Shown here in pieces: positions 34,350-46,402 of a stretch of DNA of 64,000 bases. The stretch comes from Macrostomum hystrix. Lineage: Eukaryota; Platyhelminthes; Macrostomidae. The number at the start of each line of letters is the position of its first letter. Position 1 is the first letter of the stretch. The stretch is from contig CATNEN010000038.1 of assembly GCA_950097015.1 (NCBI GenBank), forward strand, positions 620,001 to 684,000, read 5' to 3'. A program made the position numbers and the translations under genes. A model generated the notes under the pieces. That model had not been told where the DNA came from. It saw nothing but the letters and a program-made list of their open reading frames with translations, and did no database searches.

Positions 34350-35215
34350 GTTGAAGCTCTGACTAAACAGCGCCAGCCGCCAGTGATGCAACTCAGTCTT
34401 CTGCTACTCAAAAGCAGCTCGCTACCCCTCAGAGACCAGAAAAAATATGAAGTTCTCGCAGCAAGTTTCTGCTGGCCACTTGACAACGATGAACACTCGC
34501 TTCGGCGAGTTGACTTAACTCGGAACAAGCTGAATCGCCCACATGTTATATAAGCAAAATTCCGGCCCCTTAAAACCTGTGTGAAGAATCTGCTTTGGTT
34601 TCGCATTTCGCGAGGCAGAGAATACAGAGCAGGGCAAGCCCGCCTGCCTCCGCCCGAAGGGGGGACGGGGGCCGGCGTACACGATCGCAGGTCGGAATTG
34701 ATAAAATTAAACTGCTCCCTGCGTCATCTTCTCCCCCCCACTGGCTGAAAACGGAGCCTCAAAGTTTGCTCACCAAAGTTTGCTCAAACATAAGCGGACT
34801 TGTACCATGCTTATTTGGTATAATAGACATTGTAATGGTGCTATGAACCCAGCACTACCATTGCAGGCTTGTTTGCTGCCAACGCGGGAGAACACACATC
34901 ATGGCCTTGGCTCTTGACGTGCTTCCATTGTGACAGGGTGGAAGCTAAGCAAATTGTTTTATTTCATGTCTATAGAATAATCGCCTACTCGTTTTTCTGG
35001 CAACCAAAATGCACCGAATTAATTAATTAATTAATTAACTTATCATAAGTCTCATTAATTTACGCAGAACATGGCCTACGAAAAATTAGCATACAGACTA
35101 CGTCGCATACAACTATTTTTTTCAATTTACTAGACTGTCAAGCAGACTACTTGAATCCGTGAAATTTATGCTATTAAAAACTAACCATCATAGAATATCA
35201 GCACACTGTCCCAAG
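34350..35215. other. Spacer without recognised gene
   Basis: It contains a GC-rich patch at about 34610-34700 and a short AATT microsatellite at about 35018-35038. Nothing else was recognised. Confidence 0.4.
35018..35038. repeat. AATT microsatellite
   Basis: About five tandem AATT units. Confidence 0.85.
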
Positions 35216-35224
35216 ACAATAGCA

Positions 35225-36392
35225 TGAATCCCAAGACACCAACTAGAATCCCAAGACACCAACTAGAATCCCAAGACACCAACTAGAATCCCAAGACACC
35301 AACTAGAATCCCAAGACACCAACTAGAATCCCAAGACACCAACTAGAATCCCAAGACACCAACTAGAATCCCAAGAAACCAACTAGAATCCCAAGACACC
35401 AACTAGAATCCCAAGACACCAACTAGAATCCCAAGACACCAACTAGAATCCCAAGACACCAACTAGAATCCTAAGACACCAGATAGAATCCCAAGACACC
35501 AACTAGAATCCCAAGACACCAGATAGAATCCCAAGACTCCAGATAGAATCCCAAGACACCAACTAGAATCCCAAGACACCAACTAGAATCCCAAGACACC
35601 AACTAGAATCCCAAGACACCAGATAGAATCCCAAGAAAACAACTAGAATCCCAAGACACCATATAGAATCCCAAGACACCAGATAGAATCCCAAGACACC
35701 AACTAGAATCCCAAGACACCAGATAGAATCCCAAGACACCATCTAGAATCCCAAGACACCAGATAGAATCCCAAGACACCAGATAGAATCCCAAAGACAC
35801 CAGATAGAATCCCAAGACACCAACTAGAATCCCAAGACACCAGATAGAATCCCAAGACACCAACTAGAATCCCAAGACACCAGATAGAATCCCAAGACAC
35901 CAACTAGAATCCCAAGACACCAACTAGAATCCCAAGACACCAACTAGAATCCCAAGACACCAACTAGAATTCCAAGACACCAACTAGAATCCCAAGACAC
36001 CAACTAGAATCCCAAGACACCAGATAGAATCCCAAGACACGAGATATAATCCCAAGACACCATATAGAATCCCAAGACACCAGATAGAATCCCAAGACAC
36101 CAACTAGAATCCCAAGACACCAGATAGAATCCCAAGACACCAGATAGAATCCCAAGACTCCAGATAGAATCCCAAGACACCAACTAGAATCCCAAGACAC
36201 CAACTAGAATCCCAAGACACCAACTAGAATCCCAAGACACCAACTAGAATCCCAATACACCAACTAGAATCCCAAGACACCAACTAGAATCCCAAGACAC
36301 CAACTAGAATCCCAAGACACCAGATAGAATCCCAAGACACCAGATAGAATCCCAAGACTCCAGATAGAATCCCAAGAGACCAGAATTTCAAA
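35225..36392. repeat. Minisatellite, 20-bp unit
   Basis: About 58 copies of AGAATCCCAAGACACCAACT, with a common CAGAT variant in place of CAACT. The variant is absent from the first 230 bp and mixed in afterwards. Confidence 0.97.
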
Positions 36393-36952
36393 AACCTGGT
36401 GTCTTGGAATTATAATTTAACGGCATATTAAGATACCTGAGATATTTAATAGGTAGATACTTAAAACAGGAAAATAATAAAGACAAAATCCATAAGCAAT
36501 TTTTCGTTTGTGTTTATCTAATTGATTTTGAAGCTAAATTTTCTTGCACACTACTTGAAGTTAGCCCTGGACAATGAACTATAAAGAAATATTAACGATT
36601 TGTTAAGGTGAAACATTTATTTTATTTTCAAAATTAACAATAATGTTTTGCCCATCTAAATTAAACACACTCAAAAGTTGTTGATGCATGAATGACTTTT
36701 TTATTAAGAGGCACAGTGCTAAACACACTACTATCGTACTGTAATGCTGAAATAGTAGTCTGATAGGACTTTCATTCTCCGGTGCTATGAACTCTGATCT
36801 GGCAGTAATTAGGCCCCAGAAAACGGAAAGGTTGAATATGTTAGGGGCGCATTGTGATAAACTAAGTGAATTAACATACACTACTACCGTTATTAGTTGC
36901 AGTCAAGTTAGTCTGTCTGTTTTTCTCACTGACGAGGCCCAGCGGATAGATT
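36393..36952. other. COX6A 3' flank
   Basis: AT-rich. On the - strand, AATAAA signals lie at about 36614-36622, roughly 330 nt after the COX6A stop. No other gene was seen. Confidence 0.5.
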
Positions 36953-37318
36953 CTACTCGTCGCTGTCCGGTCCGGGATAAACAGCGGGATGCTTCTGGAA
37001 CAGGTACTCAAACAGGGGCTGCTTGCCGTTGCCCCAGGGGAAGGGCTTGGTGATGCGGTTCCACTCCCAGGTGGGCAGCGGCGGGCCGTCCGGGTGTTTC
37101 TCGTGAAAGTCATGCTCCCTGGCCTCCATGTTGTAGATGCCAAACACGATGCAGGGCAGGGCCACAAGAAAGCTCATTGCGCCCCACATCTTGGCCGTCT
37201 TCTCGTAGCTGGCTCTCTCGGCCTCGCTGATGACAAAGTGGCTGCTGGAGCGGCTGTTCTGGGCCGCCAGGGCCGAGCGGGCGAGCCGAGCAGCGCTGAG
37301 CAGTTTCAGAGACTGCAT
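36953..37318 (-). CDS. COX6A: Cytochrome c oxidase subunit 6A, mitochondrial precursor
   Basis: Nuclear-encoded small subunit of mitochondrial complex IV, in the inner membrane. The protein is 121 aa from the ATG chosen here and uninterrupted. A Ser/Arg/Ala-rich presequence (MQSLKLLSAARLARSALAA) is followed by KMWGAMSFLVALPCIVFGIY, the single transmembrane helix of the family, then HPDGPPLPTWEWNRITKPFPWG and the family end NGKQPLFEYLFQKH. An in-frame ATG 17 codons upstream (37369) is also open. I prefer the inner ATG because it gives a standard transit peptide without the polar, Cys-containing extension. A 32-bp minisatellite starts about 70 bp upstream of the outer ATG, so the promoter must be compact or lie beyond 2 kb of repeats. 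Confidence 0.94.
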   Translation of the reverse strand: MQSLKLLSAARLARSALAAQNSRSSSHFVISEAERASYEKTAKMWGAMSFLVALPCIVFGIYNMEAREHDFHEKHPDGPPLPTWEWNRITKPFPWGNGKQPLFEYLFQKHPAVYPGPDSDE

Positions 37319-37435
37319 GGCTGAGTAGCTGCGGGATGAGCGGCAGTGGCTGACCTGGCTCACACCCATTCTAATTGTAACTGGTGAGTAGAGCGACAGG
37401 TGGGTGTGACCGCTAAGATCTCAAGAGCGATCCCA

Positions 37436-39444
37436 CTAAACTGGGGGATCTGGGAAGAGTGATGCCACAAAACTGGGGGATCTGGAAAGAGTGATGCCAC
37501 AAAACTGGGGGATCTGGGAGGAGTGATCCCACAAAACTGGGGGATCTGGGAAGAGTGATCCCACAAAACTGGGGGATCTGAGAAGAGTGATCCCACAAAA
37601 CTGGGGGATTTGGGAAGAGTGATCCCACAAAACTGGGGGATTTGGGAAGAGTGATCCCACTAAACTGGGGGATCTGGGAAGAGTGATGCCACAAAACTGG
37701 GGGATCTGGGAAGAGGGTGATGCCACAAAACTGGGGGATCTGGGAAGAGTGATGCCTCAAAACTGGGGGATCTGGGAAGAGTGATCCCACAAAACTGGGG
37801 GATCTGGGAAGAGTGATGCCACAAAACTGGGGGATCTGAGAAGAGTGATCCCACAAAACTGGGGGATTTGGGAAGAGTGATGCCATAAAACTGGGGGATC
37901 TGGGAAGAGTGATCCCACTAAACTGGGGGATCTGGGAAGAGTGATCCCACTAAACTGGGGGATCTGGGAAGAGTGATCCCACAAAACTGGGGGATTTGGG
38001 AAGAGTGATCCCACAAAACTGGGGGATTTGGGAAGAGTGATCCCACTAAACTGGGGGATCTGGGAAGAGTGATGCCACAAAACTGGGGGATCTGGGAAGA
38101 GTGATCCCACAAAACTGGGGGATCCGGGAAGAGTGATGCCACAAAACTGGGGGATTTGGGAAGAGTGATCCCACAAAACTGGGGGATTTGGGAAGAGTGA
38201 TCCCACTAAACTGGGGGATCTGGGAAGAGTGATCCCACTAAACTGGGGGATCTGGGAAGAGTGATGCCTCAAAACTGGGGGATCTGGGAAGAGTGATGCC
38301 ACAAAACTGGGGGATCTGGGAAGAGTGATGCCACAAAACTGGGGGATCTGGGAAGAGTGATGCCACAAAACTGGGGATCTGGGAAGAGTGATGCCACAAA
38401 ACTGGGGGATCTGGGAAGAGTGATGCCACAAAACTGGGGGATCTGGGAAGAGTGATGCCACAAAACTGGGGGATCTGGGAAGAGTGATCCCACAAAACTG
38501 GGGGATCTGGGAAGAGTGATGCCACAAAACTGGGGGATCTGGGAAGAGTGATGCCACAAAACTGGGGGATCTGGGAAGAGTGATCCCACAAAACTGGGGG
38601 ATCTGGGAAGAGTAATCCCACAAAACTGGGGATCTGGGAAGAGTGATGCCACAAAACTGGGGGATCTGGGAAGAGTGATGCCATAAAACTGGGGGATCTG
38701 GGAAGAGTGATGCCACAAAACTGGGGGATCTGGGAAGAGTGATCCCACTAAACTGGGGGATCTGGGAAGAGTGATGCCACAAAACTGGGGGATCTGGGAA
38801 GAGTGATGCCACAAAACTGGGGGATCTGGGAAGAGTGATGCCACAAAACTGGGGGATCTGGGAAGAGTGATCCCACAAAACTGGGGGATCTGGGAAGAGT
38901 GATGCCACAAAACTGGGGGATCTGGGAAGAGTGATGCCACAAAACTGGGGGATCTGGGAAGAGTGATGCCACAAAACTGGGGGATCTGGGAAGAGTGATC
39001 CCACAAAACTGGGGGATCTGGGAAGAGTGATGCCATAAAACTGGGGGATCTGGGAAGAGTGATCCCACAAAACTGGGGGATCTGGGAAGAGTGATGCCAT
39101 AAAACTGGGGGATCTGGGAAGAGTGATCCCACAAAACTGGGGGATCTGGGAAGAGTGATGCCACAAAACTGGGGGATCTGGGAAGAGTGATCCCACAAAA
39201 CTGGGGGATCTGGGAAGAGTGATGCCACAAAACTGGGGGATCTGGGAAGAGTGATGCCATAAAACTGGGGGATCTGGGAAGAGTGATGCCACAAAACTGG
39301 GGGATCTGGGAAGAGTGATCCCACAAAACTGGGGGATCTGGGAAGAGTGATGCCACAAAACTGGGGGATCTGGGAAGAGTGATGCCATAAAACTGGGGGA
39401 TCTGGGAAGAGTGATGCCACAAAACTGGGGGATCTGGGAAGAAC
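37436..39444. repeat. Minisatellite, 32-bp unit
   Basis: About 63 copies of CCACAAAACTGGGGGATCTG plus GGAAGAGTGATC or TGATG. The alternation GATCCC / GATGCC and ACAAAA / ACTAAA / ATAAAA distinguishes subfamilies. It lies directly 5' of COX6A. Very long open frames on the - strand are artefacts of the repeat. Confidence 0.97.
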
Positions 39445-40500
39445 TAATATGCCTGCAATGTTTGAGACTCAAAAACGCTCATCAAAGAAGAAGACAAACG
39501 AAAGACGATCGATTTGATTAAGCAGTCATTTAATCGTTGCGAAAAGGTTGTGGGAAAATGTTAGCAAAAATAATTAGAAGTAAAAATAAATTTACACAAC
39601 GGGATTATAGTTTGAGATGATGGGCGTGCAGTCAATGTGACAGCCACTAATACTCATAAATTAAATAAATATTTTAATTGTGATAGTAGCAGTGCAAAAA
39701 TGCTAATTAAACGCAAAATAAAATAAAATATACTTAATCGTACAGAATTACGAGTGAGTGAAATGCTTAACTAAAAGTTCAATTATCAAAGTTAAGTAGT
39801 CTATGCAATAATTATCGACGCATTTGTAAATAGTCTGAAATAAATTTTACAAAACTATAATAAAAAATGCACAAACCTAGCATCATGAGCAAGTTTAACC
39901 ATAAAGTATAGGAGAAAAAGAAGTCTAGAAAACATAGGCAGTAAAAATGCAAAAATATGCTGCTAAAGAGAACAGGTGTAAAATTAAAGGCTTTATAACC
40001 TAAGTGAAAATAATTTGTAGGTTAGGTAGAAGCGTAGAATAATATTTATAAACTTTAATTTTAAAGGTATACCATTTTTGATCTCCCCTAAAACACCCAC
40101 CCCATGTTTTCTTTCCTAAGTGTACGCAAATGACACCCACCCCAAATATTCTCTACCTATAGTGAATATAAAACAGACACCAACCTCAAATATTCTCTAC
40201 CCATTGTTTACGCAACTGACACCCACCCAAAATATTCTCTATTTCATTATCAACTCTGTTTCAATAAAAAAACACCGCCAAAATTAGCCCCAATGCCCTT
40301 GTCCAACAGCAAGATCAATTTATTTTCATTCTTTACATTGCAATAAAAAAGTAAAAAAAATATAGTAATATCTAAATCTAGACCCCTTAAACCGATTTTA
40401 ATGTTTCGAAATTGCTTCAATCAAACATGCAAAAAGCACATGGATATCATAAATACACACAGCGTAGTTTAAGAACTCAAAGTCAAAGCAAAAACAGAAA
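39445..40500. other. AT-rich spacer; anillin 3' UTR at right end
   Basis: No gene was seen. A short set of diverged repeats of about 55-60 bp (ACACCCACCCCA...ATTCTCTA) lies at about 40090-40240. On the - strand an AATAAA signal at 40319-40324 fits the anillin 3' end. Confidence 0.5.
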
Positions 40501-40502
40501 GT

Positions 40503-43500
40503 TCACTTGCAGTCATCACCGCTGCCCGCAGACGGGCCCCAGTTGCGCAGCTGCTGAAGCGCGGCATTCAGTCCACAGGACCAGGCGATGCGTTGCTCTC
40601 GCGATTCGCAGTTCAACAGCAGCAGAGGCTGACCGGCTTCGCCGCCTGAGCTAGCAGCCGACAGGCGCAAGCAGAGCGTGTGCCGACGAACGCAAACTTC
40701 TTCTGGGGCAATGCCCACAGTCTGGCCGGGTGGACAGCTGGTCAGGTCCACAGACTGCAGGCAGGGCAGGCCCTGCTCGCTGTCCTCCGGCCTGGTCCAG
40801 GCCCGCAGTCGCTCCGGAGTAAGCACCGTCCACAGGCGAGCCCAATCGGCCAATTCACCGACAAGCCGGTGCCAGGACAGATAGCCGGACAGACTGGCTC
40901 GAGGCGAGGCCGTGTGCCGCAGCTGGCAGTGCAAGGCCAGCTCGGGCAGCAGGGGACAAGCTGAGAGAGATCTGACAGACGCCAAATCCGGCTTGCTCAG
41001 AGCCAGAACTCCGGACCCGACGGTGGACAAGTTGAGGCTGGCCTCGCCGACTAGCTGAAAACCGGCAGCTTCGGCTTGTTCAAAGCTTGCAGCCCATGTG
41101 AGGCCTTCCGCGGTTGTCGCGGCCGCCGAAGCCGAAGCTGTTGTTGCAGTTGAACTAGCCGAGGCCGCTTTGAATGCCGATTTGATGCTGGGCGAGCGAG
41201 AAGCCGCCCCACCGCCAGTGTTGAAAGAGAAATTCAATAGGCGGCGCCTCTTCATGTGGGTCGCAGCTGCTGGAGAGGCCGCGTGCACCGAGAGGCTGCC
41301 GTTGCCGCCAGCGGGCTGATCATCGGCTGACGGCATCCAGTAAACGTGCACTTGAATCTGACGAGTAGAGAGAGGAGTATTGAACTATTTCAGATAAAAA
41401 GAGATTTAAAAAAACCTATTTTAACATTCGGGCTACTAAGCCATTTTGCCGCCTGTTTTAATACCAAAGCGGGCCTAAATATTTTTGGCAGCGCCTGAAT
41501 GCTAACAGCGCTGGGTAGTGACTGATTGGTTGACAGACTAGACAATGGTGTCCTGTGTTTGAGCTGCACCTAATATTTAGGCTTGAACAGTGAAATTGGA
41601 GAAGTTCGCGTCAGGGTGTCCCTAGTGGCCTAGTTCCCCCTGTTGTTGCCCTTGAAGGTCCAGCAGTCCGTCTAGATAAAGCTAGGTGACCACCGAAGAC
41701 GGTCTGAAGAGCTGGCGACTTGATTCTTGTTTCAGAAGATGCGCAACGAAAAGTTAGTCCGTGTTGTTGAGTTTTGTGTGTTTGCTTTGCTCCGTTCGGG
41801 TGAATTTCGGGGAAATTCCCCTCGTTAGTTCTACTGTTGAGAGTTAAGCGCCTTCTAGCTCGTAGTAAAAACCTCACCTGGAAGTCGTGTCTCAGCTGGT
41901 TGACGCTGACACAATTCGGTACCTCCAAGGCAATTGTCGGGCCTTCCGTCTGAGCAGCAGTCGTAGGCAACGCGGTCGACACGACTTCGGTGGCAATCAG
42001 ACGACCCTCAGGGCACAGTAGCAGACAGGCAAAATGATGACGGATTCGTGGTAGCTGAAGCTGCAGCCGTGGCAGCGTCAAGGACAGCCGCAGACCGCTC
42101 ACAGTAAGAGTGGCCAGCAGTTCAAATGAGGCGCCGATGGCTTGAGCAGCGGCAGCGGCGGCTGCAGCGGCGCCAGTTGAAGAAGCCGAAGACGCAATCG
42201 AGACGGCGTCATCGGCCGGCTGATCCAGTTGACGGAGCTGCTGCTTCAGGCGGCCGACCTCAGCTTGGTAGTGCTGCCGGCGGCTGCCGGCAAGTAAAAG
42301 AAGACGACTGGTCTCCACAGACTGCGACGGCGTGGTGCACAGAACGCGAGCCTTGCCCGCCTGGCGAAGAACCTGGCGGATTTGAGGCGCGACAGGTTTT
42401 TTCTGGAGTCATAGTAAAGATGACCGGGGTCATAGTTAAGATGACTGGGGTCATAGTTAAGATGACTGGGGTCATAGTCAAGATGACTATAGTCAAGATG
42501 ACTAGGGTCATAGTCAAGATGACTAAAGTCAAAATCAAGATGACTGGGGTCATAGTCAAGATGACTAAAGTCAAAATCAAGATGACTGGGGTCATAGTCA
42601 AGATGACTAAAGTCAAAATCAAGATGACTGGGGTCATAGTCAAGATGACTAAAGTCAAAATCAAGATGACTGGGGTCATAGTCAAGATGACTAAAGTCAA
42701 AATCAAGATGACTGGGGTCATAGTCAAGATGACTATAGTCAAGATGACTGGGGTCATAGTCAAGATGACTGTAGTCATTGATTAGGGTCATTGAGTGATG
42801 GCTGGGGTCATAGATGACTGGGGTCTTTGAGTGATGGCTAGGGTCATTGTCGAGAGTTACTAAAAAATTATTTGATAAAATCCAGGTCATATGGGCCACG
42901 AACCGACTCTTCAAGCATTATCAGCTGTTCCAGTCTGTCCAGGCGTTCCTTGACATCGCCGGTCACCGCAATGCCTTCATCGCCAAGCTGCGAGACACCG
43001 GTAGGCGCCTCGGCTTCGTCCTCCTCCCATTGACTTAGCAGGGCTTGCTGACTCAATCGGTACTGCTCAATGGTGATTGGCGGAGTCCTACTAGGAGACA
43101 CATTCTGCTTGCACGGCGAACGAAAATCGTGCTTAGGCGTCTGTTGCTGCTGCTGAAAGCTGGAGATGTCCTCACGCTTCAAGGCTTGGATTGCCCTGGA
43201 AAAGTTTTTGTTCACAGAATTTAAATCTATGCCTGGTAACTACATAACAGGGTGAACTCGCTAAAGGACACAAACTGTACAAGTGGAGCCGGGAATCGAA
43301 CCCCCGACCTTCAAGTTGTGATTCCGAAGCTCAAACGTCTAGGCTACAACCCTTATAATACACTAGTAAACACTGCTAATTATAATTAAAATTTGTATTT
43401 TGTCTGCGACCTTAAATTTAATAAACTAATTTTATAAGTTGACCGATTTTCGTCGAAGTCTACTATTTGGAAAAAAAATTACGCTCTTTACGATGAACTA

Positions 43501-45295
43501 ACTTTCAAAGCCGTCGAGTCAGCATTCATATAATCCATATAAGTTCAATAATAAACTAATTACCAATATAATCAATACAATTTGATCACCAATAGGCGAC
43601 AGGGTTACATGATAAATGGCGTTTAGAAAAACGATGTCTGAATTGCTGGTTATTGCCACCTGACACCCCACGAGAATCGCTGAATATCTCGACGATGCCG
43701 GTGTTTTGTGATTCTGGAAGCTGTTTCATCGCATGGAGGGGAAAAGTTTAACCCGGCATTCCGGATATTCATGCTGATTGGTTGAATATTTTAGAAGATA
43801 CAGAAAAATAAAATGTGGGTATTAATAAACCCCGTGATCTTCCTAATGTTAATCCAATGTTGTGTGACATTGAAGCTGTTACAGTAACACTAAGCCTTAA
43901 TCTTGTTTTTAATTGCTGTTTTTGCTTTAATTCCATGCAAAATATTTTTGTCGCACTTATCCATGCGGCGCAAATGCATAGAATGTCTCTACAAATAAGC
44001 TACCTATTCTCCGGTGTCCTGGCATCGGTCTCAGCCACTTTTGGGGGCGGCAACACAGCGGGCGATCGCTGATTAGCGCTGCCGCCTTCGGCCATAGACA
44101 ACAGATGCCTGCCGCTCCCAAACACGGTGGGCATCTCGGTCATCAGCATGCGATCAAAGGAGCCGCAAGAGTCGCTGCGTTGGCGAGAACCGTCGGGCAG
44201 CTGCTCATTGTCTGTATAGGCTTCGTCATGCATTGCTTCAGGCTCTGACTCAGCAGCGTCAGGCTCCTTTGCTTCAGTTGAAGCAGTAGATTGTACATTG
44301 TCTAATGACTGAACAGGCTCGGCGGCATCTGCTTTCTCAGCTTGTTCTTCTTGCTTTTTTTCATCAACTTTTTCGCCGGCATTAATAACCTCAGCTGATT
44401 CCATTGGTTCATTAACACTGCTCAGAGACTTGGCTCCTGCTTCTTCAGCAGAATGTTCAGCCGTGGCCATTGGTTCAATAACACTGCTCAGAGACTTGGC
44501 TCCTGCGTCTTCAGCAGAATGTTCAGCCGCGGCCATTGGTTCAATAACACTGCTTAGAGACTTGGCATCTGATGCTTCTTCAGCAGAATGTTCAGCCGTG
44601 GCCATTGGTTCAATAACACTGCTCAGAGACTTGGCTCCTGCGTCTTCTTCAGCAGAATGTTCAGCCGTGGCCATTGGTTCAATAACACTGCTCAGAGACT
44701 TGGCTCCTGCTTCTTCAGCAGAATGTTCAGCCGTGGCCATTGGTTCAATAACACTGTTTAGAGACTTGGCATCTGATGCTTCTTCAGCAGAATGTTCATT
44801 CGTGGAATTTCCTTCTCGCTGGTGTCGCTGCTTCACTGTATGAACGACCTCAGGAATCGAAGCAATCGAAGGTGCAACACAGCTTACTGAGATTTTGCTT
44901 TGAATGGTGTTTGCCTGAGTTTGAGCAGCAAGAAATTTCCTACGCATAGCAGCTACCAGACTGCCGGAAGCTGGCACCAGCTCGGATTCTGCAGCCTCCT
45001 TGGTGCCAGCTTTTTCTTGGTGCATTTTTGCCTGCTCAATTTCTACGCGTTGAATCGACGCTGGCCTTTTCTCCGGTGTCACTGGCCGAGTTCGGTGCGG
45101 CTCATTGGCAGCAGCGGCAGCTGGCTCATTGTGTTTGCGCTTTCTAATCAGACTGTACAGACTACCACCGCCGCTGCCTGGGTTTTCAGAATCGGCTTCT
45201 TGAACAACAGTCAGTACGGGAACTGCCCGATGAAGTTTGTTCTCCTTGTTATCGAGCTGCTCGGCGGTATCAGTGCGTTCTCCGTGTGTTTCCAT
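40503..45295 (-). CDS. ANLN: Anillin-like actin-binding cytokinesis scaffold
   Basis: Contractile-ring scaffold linking actin, myosin, RhoA and septins at the cleavage furrow. Exons are 45295-44004, 43195-42904, 42372-41878 and 41357-40503; phases close to 977 aa. The N-terminus is disordered, with KRKH-type basic motifs and six to seven near-identical repeats of about 22 residues. Exon 2 is Gln-rich and ends in a coiled-coil segment (ERLDRLEQLIMLEES). Exon 3 is the anillin homology start (ETSRLLLLAGSRRQHYQAEV) followed by the C2-like part (GSFELLATLTVSGL-type strands, ending NQLRHDFQ). Exon 4 ends with a PH domain (about 845-965: GYLSWHRLVGELADWARLW, then SREQRIAWSCGLNAAL). The exon 2 donor TCG/GTTCGT is weak but keeps phase and homology. 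The typical vertebrate N-terminus (MDPF..LLERTRARR) was not found, so an upstream exon could be missing. Confidence 0.85.
42415..42780. repeat. Minisatellite, 21-bp unit with 42-bp dimer
   Basis: Two 21-bp variants alternate (GATGACTGGGGTCATAGTCA / GATGACTAAAGTCAAAATCA plus A), giving a 42-bp dimer repeated about five times, flanked by 21-mers. It lies in anillin intron 2 and starts about 45 bp from the AHD exon acceptor. Confidence 0.95.
43255..43355 (-). mobile_element. SINE family 2 head fragment
   Basis: It matches 55098-55193 (GGAATCGAACCCCCGACCTT and AGGCTACAACC). Only the tRNA-like head and the first bases of the body are present. It lies in anillin intron 1. Confidence 0.7.
43430..43790 (+). 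mobile_element. Dispersed element X, copy B
   Basis: Second copy of the element at 7425-8250, here without the inserted SINE. It lies in anillin intron 1, antisense to the gene. Confidence 0.55.
44415..44800 (-). repeat. Coding minisatellite in anillin
   Basis: Six to seven copies of a 63-69-bp unit encoding AEHSAEEAGAKSLSSVIEPM plus AT. Copies differ by small in-frame insertions (EEA, EEDA, EEASDA). The reading frame is kept throughout, so the length changes are in multiples of three. Confidence 0.93.
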
Positions 45296-45320
45296 GCTTT
45301 CTCGGGCGAGTTTTTAAATT

Positions 45321-45322
45321 TC
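45321..45322 (-). promoter_or_regulatory. Splice acceptor 26 nt upstream of anillin ATG
   Basis: TTCGTTTCAG precedes a 26-nt leader and then the ATG. In-frame TAA in the leader shows the leader is non-coding. It marks either a 5' UTR intron or a spliced-leader trans-splice site. Confidence 0.5.
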
Positions 45323-45416
45323 TGAAACGAACAAATAGGAATCACAAGTAAACAATAATGACTTTAGCTTGAAGTCTTGATTTTCAACCTTAAGAATAAA
45401 TGCTATAAAATAAAGA

Positions 45417-45850
45417 GGGCAAGTGGCAGAGGTGAAGTGGTTAAAACGTTTGCCTCTCGCACTAAAGTCCCTGCGCTCGATTCCGCGGCGAGGCCATGCA
45501 CATTCATCTGGCGCCCTGGTTTGGGGGCTTGTCGTGCAATTTACGTCTTTGAGGACCAACCTCCAAGGCAAAGCGAGAGTGTACACTAAAGATGAGTTAG
45601 TTAAGAGTCAGGCGTGCTCAGGAGTGAGGTGTGCTCAGGAGTGAGGTGTGCTCAGGAGTGAGGTGTACTCAGGAGTCAGGTGTGCTCAGGAGTGAGGTGT
45701 GCTCAGTAGTTAGGGTGTACTCAGGAGTCAGGTGTGCTCAGTAGCCAGGTGTGCTCAGTAGTGAGGTGTGCTAAGGAGTGAGGTGTGCTCTGGAGTGTGC
45801 TCTGAGGCAGAATTTCCTCTTCGCTGCTGCATGTCTACTGTCCGCCTGTC
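45417..45850 (+). mobile_element. SINE family 1, most complete copy, with internal array
   Basis: It starts with a tRNA-like head (GTGGTTAAAACGTTTGCCTC, B-box-like GCGCTCGATTCC) and continues with GGGGGCTTGTCGTGCAATTT and ACCTCCA. It ends in the GAGGCAGAATTTCCTCTTCG block. The internal TGTGCTCAGGAGT segment, single in other copies, is expanded to about ten copies (45605-45800). Confidence 0.75.
45603..45802. repeat. Minisatellite inside a SINE, about 16-17-bp unit
   Basis: About 12 copies of GTGTGCTCAGGAGTGAG. The unit equals a single-copy word (GTGTGCTCAGGAGTCA) of the other SINE family 1 copies. Confidence 0.9.
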
Positions 45851-46402
45851 TTCTGCCAAAATATAAAATAAAAAGTGAAGCCAGTTGCTACGTTGTTCAA
45901 AATGCAACCACAGCAACAAATATCTCACACACTCGAGGCAACACAAAACAATCAAACAAAATTGATAATTAGAAAACATAATTAGACCTACCACGTAAGC
46001 TTTTTATCTAGCAGTTTTTTAGGCGTGATTTTTTTTATTACATAGAAACTGAGAATGCAAAGTGTGAGGGCAGATCATGAAATGATTATTAAAGAGAGAC
46101 AGAACAATGCAAGATTGCATCATAACAGACAGACAGAAATTTCGCTTTCAACTTGAATACAAAATTAGTTAGAAAACATACGAAACAGAAAAATATATAT
46201 TACCATACAGTAACTGCTTTAGCATGGACACAGTGTCAAACATAGTCAGGAGCTTCAATGCAACAAAGCATTCGCACTGGGATGAGGACACCAAACATTG
46301 ATGCACAATAATGCACTAATTGCGCCTTTAAAAGCAGAAACAACAATCCCAACAACTGCTCGCCCCAACTCAAAGCCAACAAATCTTTTTTCAACTGGGA
46401 CT

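Noticed and set aside
34235-34606. 123-codon frame on the - strand
   Set aside because: It overlaps the candidate exon in another frame and shows no family features; the short ATG exon with donor in the other frame fits better.
35225-36392. CRISPR array
   Set aside because: Units are contiguous direct repeats without unique spacers, and the genome is eukaryotic. The same holds for all the other arrays.
37757-39472. 571-codon open frame on the - strand
   Set aside because: It consists only of the translated 32-bp minisatellite and has alternatives in all three frames.
43278-43355. tRNA gene
   Set aside because: B-box present, but no complete cloverleaf or paired acceptor stem; it matches the head of SINE family 2.
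44430-44843. 137-codon + strand frame of Ala/Ser-rich repeats
   Set aside because: Antisense shadow of the anillin coding repeat.
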